A stretch of 64,000 nucleotides of DNA, from NCBI RefSeq assembly GCF_014154935.1, contig NZ_JACEHH010000041.1, positions 1 to 64,000 of the forward strand, written 5' to 3'. The notes below the pieces were generated by a model, which searched no databases, was not told the DNA's origin, and worked only from the letters and a program-made list of their open reading frames with translations. The stretch's first letter is position 1. Every line of letters begins with the position of its first letter. The DNA is from Stieleria mannarensis (GTDB lineage: Bacteria > Planctomycetota > Planctomycetia > Pirellulales > Pirellulaceae). A program made the translations under genes and the position numbers. Of this stretch, positions 55,147 through 63,544 are shown in pieces.

Positions 55147-56351
55147 AACGTGAATCCGAACGCAACAAAGTAGCCGTCCAGCATTGCCGTGGTGTCACCG
55201 AACGTTTTTTCATTTTCGAAGACTCCACCCAGGGTGACGTCGAAGTTCATGTTGGGGACAAGATTCGCGATTCCGACACCGCCGGTGATCCGATGTTGCG
55301 CGATCGCCGCGAATTGACCTTGGATGTACTCGACGGTCGGAATGCCGCCGACGGGGACCACGCCGCCGATCGTGCCGGGAACGCTGTCGCGGGTCGGGTC
55401 TTCGTTGAACGCATAACCGAATCGCAATTTCAGCCGTCGTGACGCGCGGTACTGACCGCCGAACTGGAATGCCCATTGATCGTGATACAGGGAACCAAAG
55501 AAATCGGTGTCGTCCCAGTTCTTGTAAATCACATCGGCGGCCACCAGCAGTCGGCCGCCCATCAAGCAACGGTTCGCGATTCCGAACCCGAGATTCATCG
55601 GATGATCCAGATTCAGGTCCTGGTAGGTGTTTGCCAGCGGGCCGTTCGCGAAGCGAACGACGTTGTCGAACTCCAGTTGCTTTTCCGATTGCCAGAATCC
55701 TCCGATGCTGGTGCCGCCGCCCAGTTCATAATTGGCTCCCAGGGTGAATCGAGTTGCGTAGTCGGTTTGTGAGGAGCTGGACTGGACGAAGGGTCCGTCC
55801 AGGACGGAAGTGCCCAGCGTGAACGAACCACCGACCGCCAGCCGCGGCGTGAGCTTCACGGCGGCTCCGCTGACCAGATCGAGTGCCAGGTAAGACGCCT
55901 GCGTTCCGTTGGATTCGGGAATGTGTCGAAAGTCCACCGCCAGACCGGCGTTGGTCATGAAGCCCAGCCCGAAGGTCACCGGTAATCCCAGAAGGTCTGC
56001 CTGGTGAATCGCTCCGATGTTGGGTGCCAACGAGAGCGGGGCATCGGATTTTCCAGAATACGGATCAACACCAACCAGAGGTAACGAGTCCGTCTGGGTG
56101 ACGTTGTAGGTCGGTTCGATCATGGCGCCGCCGAAGCCGAAGGTCGGGCCGCTGAATTGGGCCATGGTCGCCGGATTCCCATTGATCGCCGACTGTAAAT
56201 CTTGGGGACGCGATAAACTTGCGCCTCCCATCGCGCCCGACGCCGGCATCATGTTGTTGTGCAGTTCGATGCCATAGCTTTGGGCAATCGCGGCCCGGCC
56301 GGCGATCAGCGAGCCGACCAGGGGCAACAGGCAGAGAATAAATCGACGCAT
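55128..56351 (-). CDS. FadL/OmpP1-family outer membrane protein
   Basis: This is a 407-residue protein with a signal peptide (MRRFILCLLPLVGSLIAGRAAIA). The mature N terminus QSYGIELHNNMMPASGAMGG and INGNPATMAQF match the FadL/TodX family, where the NPA segment lines the hatch of a 14-strand barrel for hydrophobic compounds. It ends VAFGFTFHCPRG with Phe near the C terminus. Expected cargo is long-chain fatty acids or aromatic hydrocarbons. The start at 56351 sets the signal peptide correctly. It is divergent from the porin gene. Confidence 0.82.
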   Translation of the reverse strand: MRRFILCLLPLVGSLIAGRAAIAQSYGIELHNNMMPASGAMGGASLSRPQDLQSAINGNPATMAQFSGPTFGFGGAMIEPTYNVTQTDSLPLVGVDPYSGKSDAPLSLAPNIGAIHQADLLGLPVTFGLGFMTNAGLAVDFRHIPESNGTQASYLALDLVSGAAVKLTPRLAVGGSFTLGTSVLDGPFVQSSSSQTDYATRFTLGANYELGGGTSIGGFWQSEKQLEFDNVVRFANGPLANTYQDLNLDHPMNLGFGIANRCLMGGRLLVAADVIYKNWDDTDFFGSLYHDQWAFQFGGQYRASRRLKLRFGYAFNEDPTRDSVPGTIGGVVPVGGIPTVEYIQGQFAAIAQHRITGGVGIANLVPNMNFDVTLGGVFENEKTFGDTTAMLDGYFVAFGFTFHCPRG

Positions 56352-56623
56352 GATCAAACCGTCTGTCAGCGTAACAATCGGGAAACGACCTTTAACCCAC
56401 ACCATCGGTCCAGGCCGACCATCGGGGCCGGAGAATCGGTCGAAACGGCCGGGGGGCGGGGAAGATGGCAGCGAGAATCCGTACGGCCGACAAAGGGGCG
56501 GCAACCCGCAAACCTTGCCGGTCCGGGGCAGACAGAACTTGACAGGTGGTGTTAGGGATTTTGACGATTGTTGTCGATTTTCGAATCAGTCGCTTTGTTC
56601 TGTTTTCCAGCAAGAGTCTGCTG

Positions 56624-57958
56624 ATGCGATGGTTTGCCGCAATCACGTTTTGCATATTGCTGTCGATGTTCTTGCATCGATGCAGTGCTCAATCGTGCAA
56701 CAGCAATGCGGCTGCTTCGGTGGCGTCTTCCGGCACTGAGGACGATTTCAGTTGGCTCGATCGAGTGAAGGTGGGCTATGACGGCGGATTTGTGATCGCC
56801 AGTCAGGGCAATGTTGACCTGAATGCCTCGCGTGATCCCTACCGCCTAAAAATCAACGGCTGGGGCCAGCTGCGGCACACCGTGACGGATCTATCGCCGC
56901 CCAGTCGCGACTTGAATCAATTGCAGCTCAAACGCGGACGTCTTGTCTTTTCCGGAAACGCCTTCAATCCGAACTTTCACTATTTCATCCAGCTCGATGC
57001 CCGCAGCACCAATGGTGACGACGTGCGTTTGCTGGACTACTACCTCGACTACGACGTCGGCAACGACCAATTGGGACTCGCGCCCGGAACGCTGACGTTT
57101 CGCACCGGCAAGTACAAAGTGCCGTTCAGCATGTCGCGTTGGTTGTCCGGCCGCGACTTTGAATTTGCCGACCGCAGCGTGGCCAGCATTTTCTTCGATG
57201 TCAACCGAAGTTTTGCTTGGGGGCTGCATGGCAAAAACGAACGATTGGGAGTGCCTATTTTCTGGGACGCGGCATTGTTCAACGGGTTGGTCACCGGCGG
57301 TGCGGAGACGGGCAGCAGCGGGACGCTGGATGACAACTTTGCCTACTCGGGACGTGTCCGCGCCTATCCGATCGGGGATTGGGGGGATGAAAACCTGGCC
57401 GATTTCGAATGTCACGATCGACTGGCGATGCGGGTCGGAGCGGGGTTCGCCGCATCAACGATTGATCGGTTCGGCACAACGGAATTCAACCGACTTCGTG
57501 TCGTCGACTCGGGGGCGACGTTGTCCACGCTGTTGCCGGCGACCGTCTCGGGCTATGACGTTTCGCTTTATGCGGTCGATACGTCCATCAAGTATCGCGG
57601 CTGGTCCTCAAGCTTCGAGTACTACTTTCGAACCGTCAGCGCCGTTCGCGGGGCCGCAATCGACGAGCTGTTCGATCACGGGTTTTGGTATCAATTGGGC
57701 AAGTTTATCGTCCCGGGGAAACTGCAGCTTGCCACTCGATGGTCACGCGTGCAAGGTGACTCGGGAACCCTGGGCGGTCGCGATCAATGCGCGGAAGAAC
57801 TCGCCGCCTCGTTGGCTTGGTATTTCCGCCGCAATCAAGCCAAGTTGGTCGTCGACATGACGCACGTCGACGGAGCACCGATCAGTTCACAAGCACTCGA
57901 CATCTCGCCCGGCAACCACGGTTGGCTGTTCCGTTCGCAGATCCAGTTTAGTTTTTAG
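56624..57958 (+). CDS. Porin of the OprO/OprP type
   Basis: This is a 444-residue protein with a signal peptide (MRWFAAITFCILLSMFLHRCSA). The mature part is rich in alternating beta strands: GWGQLRHTVTD, LKRGRLVFSGNAFNPNFHYF, TFRTGKYKVPFSM. It ends in FRSQIQFSF with C-terminal Phe, the outer membrane insertion signal. The layout matches phosphate-selective or related O/P porins. Specificity cannot be read from sequence. The ATG at 56624 is preferred over a GTG-led longer frame. Confidence 0.78.
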   Translation: MRWFAAITFCILLSMFLHRCSAQSCNSNAAASVASSGTEDDFSWLDRVKVGYDGGFVIASQGNVDLNASRDPYRLKINGWGQLRHTVTDLSPPSRDLNQLQLKRGRLVFSGNAFNPNFHYFIQLDARSTNGDDVRLLDYYLDYDVGNDQLGLAPGTLTFRTGKYKVPFSMSRWLSGRDFEFADRSVASIFFDVNRSFAWGLHGKNERLGVPIFWDAALFNGLVTGGAETGSSGTLDDNFAYSGRVRAYPIGDWGDENLADFECHDRLAMRVGAGFAASTIDRFGTTEFNRLRVVDSGATLSTLLPATVSGYDVSLYAVDTSIKYRGWSSSFEYYFRTVSAVRGAAIDELFDHGFWYQLGKFIVPGKLQLATRWSRVQGDSGTLGGRDQCAEELAASLAWYFRRNQAKLVVDMTHVDGAPISSQALDISPGNHGWLFRSQIQFSF

Positions 57959-58063
57959 CGTCCCCGCATCGCTTCGATAGCCTTGCGATCAATCAATCGA
58001 GGTAGACTGGAGCGTTGCCTCCAACGGCGGCGAATGAATCTTCAGGCTTACCGGGGAACGAAA

Positions 58064-58306
58064 ATGAAATGTGTTCAATGTCAATCAGAACGTCTCGTCC
58101 ATGATGCAAAGGCGGTGGACTATTTTGATATGGCGATGAAGCGACCGCTGAAGCTGGAGTTGGATGCGAATCCCGATGCGTGGCTGTTCAAGGGCACTGA
58201 GGCGGGCGAGCTCAACGCGAGTGTCTGTGCAGATTGTGGCTTTGTGCTGTTTACGATGGCCAAAGAAGACGCCGAAAAACTCTATCGCATTCAGAATGCT
58301 CGGTAA
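58064..58306 (+). CDS. Small zinc-ribbon-like protein
   Basis: This is an 80-residue protein with two Cys pairs, CVQC at residues 3-6 and CADC at about 57-60, that together could bind one zinc as a ribbon. Between them lies a Lys/Leu-rich region with FDMAMKRPLKLELDANP. It has no further domain and no operon partner. It may be a small nucleic-acid or protein adaptor. Confidence 0.65.
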   Translation: MKCVQCQSERLVHDAKAVDYFDMAMKRPLKLELDANPDAWLFKGTEAGELNASVCADCGFVLFTMAKEDAEKLYRIQNAR

Positions 58307-58308
58307 CC

Positions 58309-58355
58309 GTTGGTGTCTAGCCTTGAGGCGATTCCGGGCGCTGCTTCGCAGCGCC
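58309..58355 (+). repeat. GTGTCTAGCC-type dispersed repeat with palindromic tail
   Basis: GTTGGTGTCTAGCCTTGAGG is followed by CGATTCCGGG and the stem CGCTGCTTCGCAGCG. It matches the copies at 40592-40637 (same orientation) and 43645-43685 (inverted). Confidence 0.55.
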
Positions 58356-58428
58356 AGTCGGCAGGCTCCACCGCAACCCTCGCTGTCTTACAATCGCCAA
58401 CTCACAATCCAACCGAAAGGAGAGTCCG

Positions 58429-58586
58429 ATGAGCAAAATCGCAGTCACATCAGCCGGCGGGCAATTGGGAGCCGAGATCGTTCGGGCGAACTCGGTGAAT
58501 TCTTAGGCAACATCATCGCCGGGATTTACGAAGGCATCCGCAACGGCGTTTTGGACAGCGAAAGCCACTTCGATGCGCTGAATTGA
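58429..58586 (+). pseudogene. Remnant of an NmrA/SDR-like NAD(P)-binding protein
   Basis: An ATG at 58429 with AAAGGAGAG upstream opens MSKIAVTSAGGQLGAEIV, a Rossmann-fold start with a GxxGxxG-like loop, but a TAG stops it after 25 codons. In another frame the DNA then encodes LGEFLGNIIAGIYEGIRNGV and ends at 58586, which looks like the C terminus of the same family. The middle of the gene is missing, so this is an internally deleted and frameshifted relic. Confidence 0.6.
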
Positions 58587-58674
58587 CGCAGTGAATCGGA
58601 ACGGCCTTCGGATCGATCACGTCGGTCTCGTGTTGATGTTGGTCAGCGGGTCGCCAATCGACTAAAATGATGGG

Positions 58675-59973
58675 ATGTCGAAATCAACACACCATCGTCG
58701 TTTTGTGCTTCAATCCATCGCCGGATCCCTCGCCTTGCCGGGGCTGCAGTCGCTGCGGGCCGAGTCGGGGGGCGCTTCGTTGCCGGTCCAAGCCGCACGT
58801 GAAACCGGGTTGGGGGGCGACGGTTCAGGATCGCGACGCTTTGTCGCGGTGGGCAATCTGCTCGGGTTCCAGCAGAATCAGTTTTTCCCCGAGACGCCGG
58901 GCAAAGCGTTCGAGGAAACGACGCTGCTGAAACCGCTGGCCGAAATTCGTGACCAGATCACCGTCTATCGTGGGCTCGATCACGGGCTCCGTGGCGGGCA
59001 CTTCGCGGTCCACACGTTTCTCTCTGGCGTGCTGCATCACGAATCCAAACAGCGGCCCGACGGCAACGTCACCATCGACCAGTTCATTGCGGACGAGATC
59101 GGCACGCAAACCCGGTTCCCTTCACTGACCGTCGGCTCCGAAGGCGGCATCCATGGCGGTTGCCAACTCTCTTGGACCAAGTCCGGCGTCCGCGTTCCGC
59201 CGATCACCGGTCCCGCCGCGTTGTTTGAAAAACTGTTCGTCACCGAATCGAAAGCACGTCGCTCACATCAGATCCGCGAGAATTCGCTGCAAGCGTCGAT
59301 TCTGGATTCGGTCGTCGAGCAAGCCGGTTCGCTTTCTAAACGCGTCAACCGAGACGACAAGGCCAAGCTGGACGAGTACTTCAGCTCGATTCGCGATGTC
59401 GAAAAACGATTGCAAGCCCGTCGCCGCTGGGCCGACCAGCCGAAGCCCCAGCCGCCGTTTGAGAAGCCTGCCGATACCAACACGGTGGACGATCTGCCGT
59501 TGTTGTATGAGCTGATTGCTTTGGCGCTGCAGACCGACTCGACACGGGTTGCGACCCTGGAAATCGGCGGCAGCTTCTTGCCCCAGGACCTGGGCATCGA
59601 CAAGTCCTACCACAGCCTGTCGCACCACGGCAACGATGACGAAGCGATCGCGAATCTGATCACGCTGGAGACGTATCAACTGGAACAGTTCGGCACGTTC
59701 TTGAGTCGACTGGCGGCGATCGAGGACGGCGATCAGTCCTTGCTCGATTCGACGGCCGTTCTGTTCGGAAGTGGGATGGGCAACGGGAATTCGCACACCA
59801 ACACCGATCTGCCGATCGTGCTGGCCGGCGGAGGCTATGGGCGCGGCGAGTTCAAAAAGCTCGCCACCAAAGGGCCCGCCAAGGTTCCGCTCTGCAACTT
59901 GTTTGTTGATATCGCCCAGCGAATGGGAGTCTCGACGGAGTCCTTCGGGACCAGCACCGGCAGTTTCTCCTGA
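58675..59973 (+). CDS. DUF1552 protein
   Basis: This is a 432-residue protein with a twin-arginine-like or lipid-free signal (HHRRFVLQSIAGSLALPG). The body matches DUF1552, a planctomycete-rich family related to alkaline-phosphatase-like DUF1501 proteins: YRGLDHGLRGGHFAVHTFLSG, IGGSFLPQDLGIDKSYHSLSHHG and VLFGSGMGNGNSHTNTDLP. Its function is not established. The DUF1592 gene follows after 18 nt; the two are a recurrent pair, thought to act together outside the cytoplasm. Confidence 0.9.
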   Translation: MSKSTHHRRFVLQSIAGSLALPGLQSLRAESGGASLPVQAARETGLGGDGSGSRRFVAVGNLLGFQQNQFFPETPGKAFEETTLLKPLAEIRDQITVYRGLDHGLRGGHFAVHTFLSGVLHHESKQRPDGNVTIDQFIADEIGTQTRFPSLTVGSEGGIHGGCQLSWTKSGVRVPPITGPAALFEKLFVTESKARRSHQIRENSLQASILDSVVEQAGSLSKRVNRDDKAKLDEYFSSIRDVEKRLQARRRWADQPKPQPPFEKPADTNTVDDLPLLYELIALALQTDSTRVATLEIGGSFLPQDLGIDKSYHSLSHHGNDDEAIANLITLETYQLEQFGTFLSRLAAIEDGDQSLLDSTAVLFGSGMGNGNSHTNTDLPIVLAGGGYGRGEFKKLATKGPAKVPLCNLFVDIAQRMGVSTESFGTSTGSFS

Positions 59974-59991
59974 CAACACCTCCTGCCCCCC

Positions 59992-62532
59992 ATGCCTTCC
60001 ATTGATTCTTTCATGTCGGGGGCCCGTCGTGCCGTGTCCGCGACCGCCCTCGCTCTCGCCTGGTGGGCCGTACCGCAAGCGGCCGCATCTGAGCCTGCGA
60101 ACCCATCGCCGGCCGGCCCCGGAACGCTGGTCGCCGATTTTTTGGGCCGTTACTGTGCTGAATGCCACAGCGCCGATTCGGCCGAGGGCGATCGCGATTT
60201 CGAATCGTTCCGGCTGCCGCTCGCGTCGGTCGATCAATTGATCACGGCGGACGAAATCGTCGATCAGGTGACGTTGAAGCTGATGCCACCAGAAGATGCC
60301 GCGCAGCCGACTGACGAGGAACGCCTGGCGTTGCTGGATGCATTGCGAAAAGCCGTCGAAACGTCGCGTGAACGATTCAATCCCTCCGGCGGCCAGACCG
60401 TTTTGCGTCGGTTGTCCAATCGAGAGTATGAAAACACGCTGGCGACACTTTTTGGTCGCCGCGTCGATACCCTTGGGTTGACCGCCGATTTTCCCAAAGA
60501 CAACACCGTCGCCCACATGGACAACCTGGGGGAAGCCCTGGTGACGTCTGGTTTCTTGCTCGACCAGTACTTTCAGGCGGCTTCGCGGTTGGTGGAAGCG
60601 CGCCTGGGCAAACCCGCGGTGGAGCCGAAAACATGGCACTTTCGCGACAACTTTCGACAGTACGAAGAACTGTCGGGTGCCCACCGCAGTGTCTTCAACT
60701 ATGAGTACCTGTGTTTGTACGAGCAACCCAACACCGACACCCGTCAGGGTGGCTACGGGCACATCGAAGACTTTTTGGAGGGCGTTCCGGTTGCCGGGCT
60801 TTATGACATCGAAGTCCACGCCCAAGCGATGCACCGCGACACGCACTATGATCCAAAGATCTTTCGCATCGATTTTTCCGAACCTTTTCAACTGGCCGTC
60901 GTCCCGGGTGACGTCACCAAGGGGCACATCCACTATCCTCAGGCGATCGAACCGATCTTGGGGCAGGCGATCGTGCCGGATGAACAGCCCGAGTGGTTGA
61001 AGTTCCGCGTTTGGTTGGAAGCCGGACAGACGCCCCGATTCATTTTTCCCAACGGCCCGTATGAATCGCGTGCGTCGGTGATCGAAGTCAACAAGCGGTA
61101 CAAGGACGAATTCGACCCCAAGAAATACAAAGCCGGCGTGAGCCGGACGCACATCCTTCGTGAAGGCGAGTTGCCGCACATTCGGATCGGAGAGATCAAG
61201 GTTCACGGTCCGATTGCCGAGCCGCACGGTGGGCGAGAAGAGTTGGCGGTGTTCGGGCCCGACGGATTCGACGCCGAACGTGCGGTCGAGCAACTTCATG
61301 CCTTCGGCCGGCGAGCTTATCGTCGCCCGTTGGAACCGTCCGACCGCCAGCGGATCAGTACGTTCTATGCGGAGCGATTGGACGAGGACGCGACGCCACG
61401 ACAGGCGGCACTGGACACGTTGAAAATGATCCTCTGTTCGCCGTCATTTTTGTACCTCAGTGAGATCACGGCGGAGAATGAATCGCTGCTGGGACCTTTC
61501 GATTTGGCCACGCGGCTTTCGTACGCGCTGTGGGCCGCTCCACCGGACGATTTGCTTTTTGCCGCGGCGGAATCCGGGCGGCTGACCGAATCAAAAGAAC
61601 TGCAAAGCCAGATCGCACGAATGCTTGCCGACGAGCGATCCGATGCGTTCGTCAACGGATTTACCGACAGCTGGTTGAACCTGCGAGAGATCGGCAATCT
61701 GCCGCCGCCGCGGAAATCGGCTCCGCAGTACTATTCAGAAAACCTGCCGGAATCGATGAAGCGGGAAGCTCGTCAGTTCTTTCGTCACTTGCTGGATCAG
61801 AACGGGCCGGTGACCGAGTTTCTGGATGCGGACTACACCTTTGTCGATAAGAAACTCGCCAAGCTGTACGGGTTGCCCGAGCAGGACACGCTTCGACTGG
61901 CCGACGGATTTCAACGCGTCTCGTTGGCCGGCAATCAACAGCGTGGCGGCGTCTTGGGGATGGCCGGCGTATTGACGGTCAGTGCCAATGGGGTCGACAC
62001 CTCACCGGTGACCCGCGGCGTGTGGGTGATGGAAAACATTCTCGGCACGCCACCGCCACCGCCGCCGGACGAAGTGCCGTCGATCGACGCCGACGTCAGC
62101 GGTGCGAGGACGATTCGCGAAAAACTGGCCAAGCACAGCGAAGACAAAACGTGTTTCGTCTGCCACCGCAACATCGATCCGTTGGGATTTGCACTGGAGA
62201 CCTATGACCCGATCGGACGTTGGCGGACCAAGTACCCCAAACCCAAGGGAAAGGGTTCGGCGGCAAAGATCGATGCGTCGGGCGAACTGCCGTCGGGTGA
62301 AACGTTCCAGGACTTCGCAAGCTTTAAAATCGTGTTGCGGGAGAGTCGCGGCGAGTTGTTCGTTCGCAATTTGATCGAAAAGCTGACGACTTATGCGACG
62401 GGGCGTCAAATGGAACACGCCGACCACTTCCAGATCGACGACCTCGTTGCGCGGGTGCAGTCGGACGAAGTCGGCGGGCTGCGGACGATGGTCGTCGAAG
62501 TTCTGACCAGCGAGCTGTTTCGGTCACGTTGA
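59992..62532 (+). CDS. DUF1592-family protein with c-type haem motifs
   Basis: This is an 846-residue secreted protein. A signal peptide (about 1-32) is followed by CAECH (Cys55-His59), a c-type haem site, then the DUF1587 segment RLSNREYENTLATLFG. DUF1595/DUF1592 (GRRAYRRPLEPSDRQR, LSYALWAAPPDDLL), DUF1588 (NILGTPPPPPPDEVP) and DUF1585 follow near the end. A second CFVCH (Cys721-His725) lies in DUF1588, before NIDPLGFALETYD. This is the standard partner of DUF1552. The combination suggests an electron-transferring extracytoplasmic enzyme, but no reaction is proven. Confidence 0.9.
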   Translation: MPSIDSFMSGARRAVSATALALAWWAVPQAAASEPANPSPAGPGTLVADFLGRYCAECHSADSAEGDRDFESFRLPLASVDQLITADEIVDQVTLKLMPPEDAAQPTDEERLALLDALRKAVETSRERFNPSGGQTVLRRLSNREYENTLATLFGRRVDTLGLTADFPKDNTVAHMDNLGEALVTSGFLLDQYFQAASRLVEARLGKPAVEPKTWHFRDNFRQYEELSGAHRSVFNYEYLCLYEQPNTDTRQGGYGHIEDFLEGVPVAGLYDIEVHAQAMHRDTHYDPKIFRIDFSEPFQLAVVPGDVTKGHIHYPQAIEPILGQAIVPDEQPEWLKFRVWLEAGQTPRFIFPNGPYESRASVIEVNKRYKDEFDPKKYKAGVSRTHILREGELPHIRIGEIKVHGPIAEPHGGREELAVFGPDGFDAERAVEQLHAFGRRAYRRPLEPSDRQRISTFYAERLDEDATPRQAALDTLKMILCSPSFLYLSEITAENESLLGPFDLATRLSYALWAAPPDDLLFAAAESGRLTESKELQSQIARMLADERSDAFVNGFTDSWLNLREIGNLPPPRKSAPQYYSENLPESMKREARQFFRHLLDQNGPVTEFLDADYTFVDKKLAKLYGLPEQDTLRLADGFQRVSLAGNQQRGGVLGMAGVLTVSANGVDTSPVTRGVWVMENILGTPPPPPPDEVPSIDADVSGARTIREKLAKHSEDKTCFVCHRNIDPLGFALETYDPIGRWRTKYPKPKGKGSAAKIDASGELPSGETFQDFASFKIVLRESRGELFVRNLIEKLTTYATGRQMEHADHFQIDDLVARVQSDEVGGLRTMVVEVLTSELFRSR

Positions 62533-62593
62533 CAGCGAGACCTCAGGACGAGAGTGCCGTCACAAAGTGGTGTGCCGCTGGTCGTCGCTGCGG

Positions 62594-63490
62594 TCAAGGA
62601 GCATCGGTCTCCTGTTCGTCGTTTTCAAAGAGCTCCGCAGCCTCGCCGAGTGCCTTTTGGACCATGCACCAGACGACGGGGCGATCCTGATACGGAAGCG
62701 GCGGCCCGGCCGGCCGGGCAAGCTGTGTTTCGGCATCGTTTCGAGCCTTTTCGTACAACCGCTGAGCACGTGCGTCGCGACCGAGTTGCTTGTGGGCCAT
62801 CGCCAAAAAGAGTTGTCCGAGAATGCGGTCTTTGGGATTGACTGCTCCGTCGGTCGAAATGGTCGCCGCCGCCTCCTCGTACCGCCCCAAACGATAGAGT
62901 GACATGCCCTTTGTGATTAGCAGGAAAGCCCGCTTGGGGACGATTTCGAGCGTTTCATCGGCAATCTGGTCCAACCGCTCGCGGTCAACGTCTGGGGCCG
63001 AATCGAGGGAACACATCAGCACCACATCCATTCGGGCCGACGGTTGATCTGCGTCTTCCCATTCCTCGATCAGCTGTCGACAAACGTTGTTTTTCTCTGC
63101 TGCCGTCCCATGCAGCAGCGTGAGCGCCGTTTCGCCTTCCCGGAAGCGAATCACCGTTGGCGTCAGTTCCGCGGCACGACGATAGTCGGCGATCGCTTGA
63201 TCCCATTTTGCCAGATTTCCATGGAAGCGGCCGCGCAAACGATAAGCGGCCGAAAAGTCTGGGTATGCGTCGATCACCGTCTGGTAAGTCGCCAATCTCT
63301 CGTTTGTTTCCATCGTTCGCGTCGCCGGTGTTTTTCCAACAACTTCTCGCGACATTCCCATCCACCTGTTCGCCGTCTGCGATTGATTGTTTTCGAGCGT
63401 TGCAAGCTTGACGACCAGTTCCTCGCCGAGCGCATGGCAAGCATTCGCCAAGTCAACATTTCCGGCATCGTGTTCGATCATGCCTGCCAA
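62594..63490 (-). CDS. TPR protein, downstream half of an apparently interrupted gene
   Basis: This frame encodes 298 residues from the ATG at 63490, with TPR-like repeats: AYRLRGRFHGNLAKWDQAIADYRRA near 83-105, LLITKGMSLYRLGRYEEAAA near 190-210 and LGQLFLAMAHKQLGRDARAQ near 222-242. No signal or membrane segment is present. It lies in the same frame as the partial gene at 63545-64000, from which only one TGA at 63545-63547 and about 18 codons separate it. It is either the C-terminal half of one broken gene or a separately started protein. Planctomycete Ser/Thr kinases often end in such repeats, but no kinase domain is visible here. Confidence 0.6.
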   Translation of the reverse strand: MAGMIEHDAGNVDLANACHALGEELVVKLATLENNQSQTANRWMGMSREVVGKTPATRTMETNERLATYQTVIDAYPDFSAAYRLRGRFHGNLAKWDQAIADYRRAAELTPTVIRFREGETALTLLHGTAAEKNNVCRQLIEEWEDADQPSARMDVVLMCSLDSAPDVDRERLDQIADETLEIVPKRAFLLITKGMSLYRLGRYEEAAATISTDGAVNPKDRILGQLFLAMAHKQLGRDARAQRLYEKARNDAETQLARPAGPPLPYQDRPVVWCMVQKALGEAAELFENDEQETDAP

Positions 63491-63544
63491 AAAAAAGCTG
63501 ATGAATCCGGCAGACTCGTCAGCAAGTGACTCCCTGATCGTCCG

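Larger units (their letters stand above)
58307..58674. other. Intergenic region with repeat and gene remnant
   Basis: A GTGTCTAGCC repeat (58309-58355) is followed by a dehydrogenase remnant (58429-58586). Nothing else is recognisable before the DUF1552 gene. Confidence 0.6.

Noticed and set aside
59263-61299. 678-codon minus-strand frame across the DUF1552/DUF1592 genes
   Set aside because: It spans two real genes and their gap; the composition is typical of antisense translation in GC-rich DNA.
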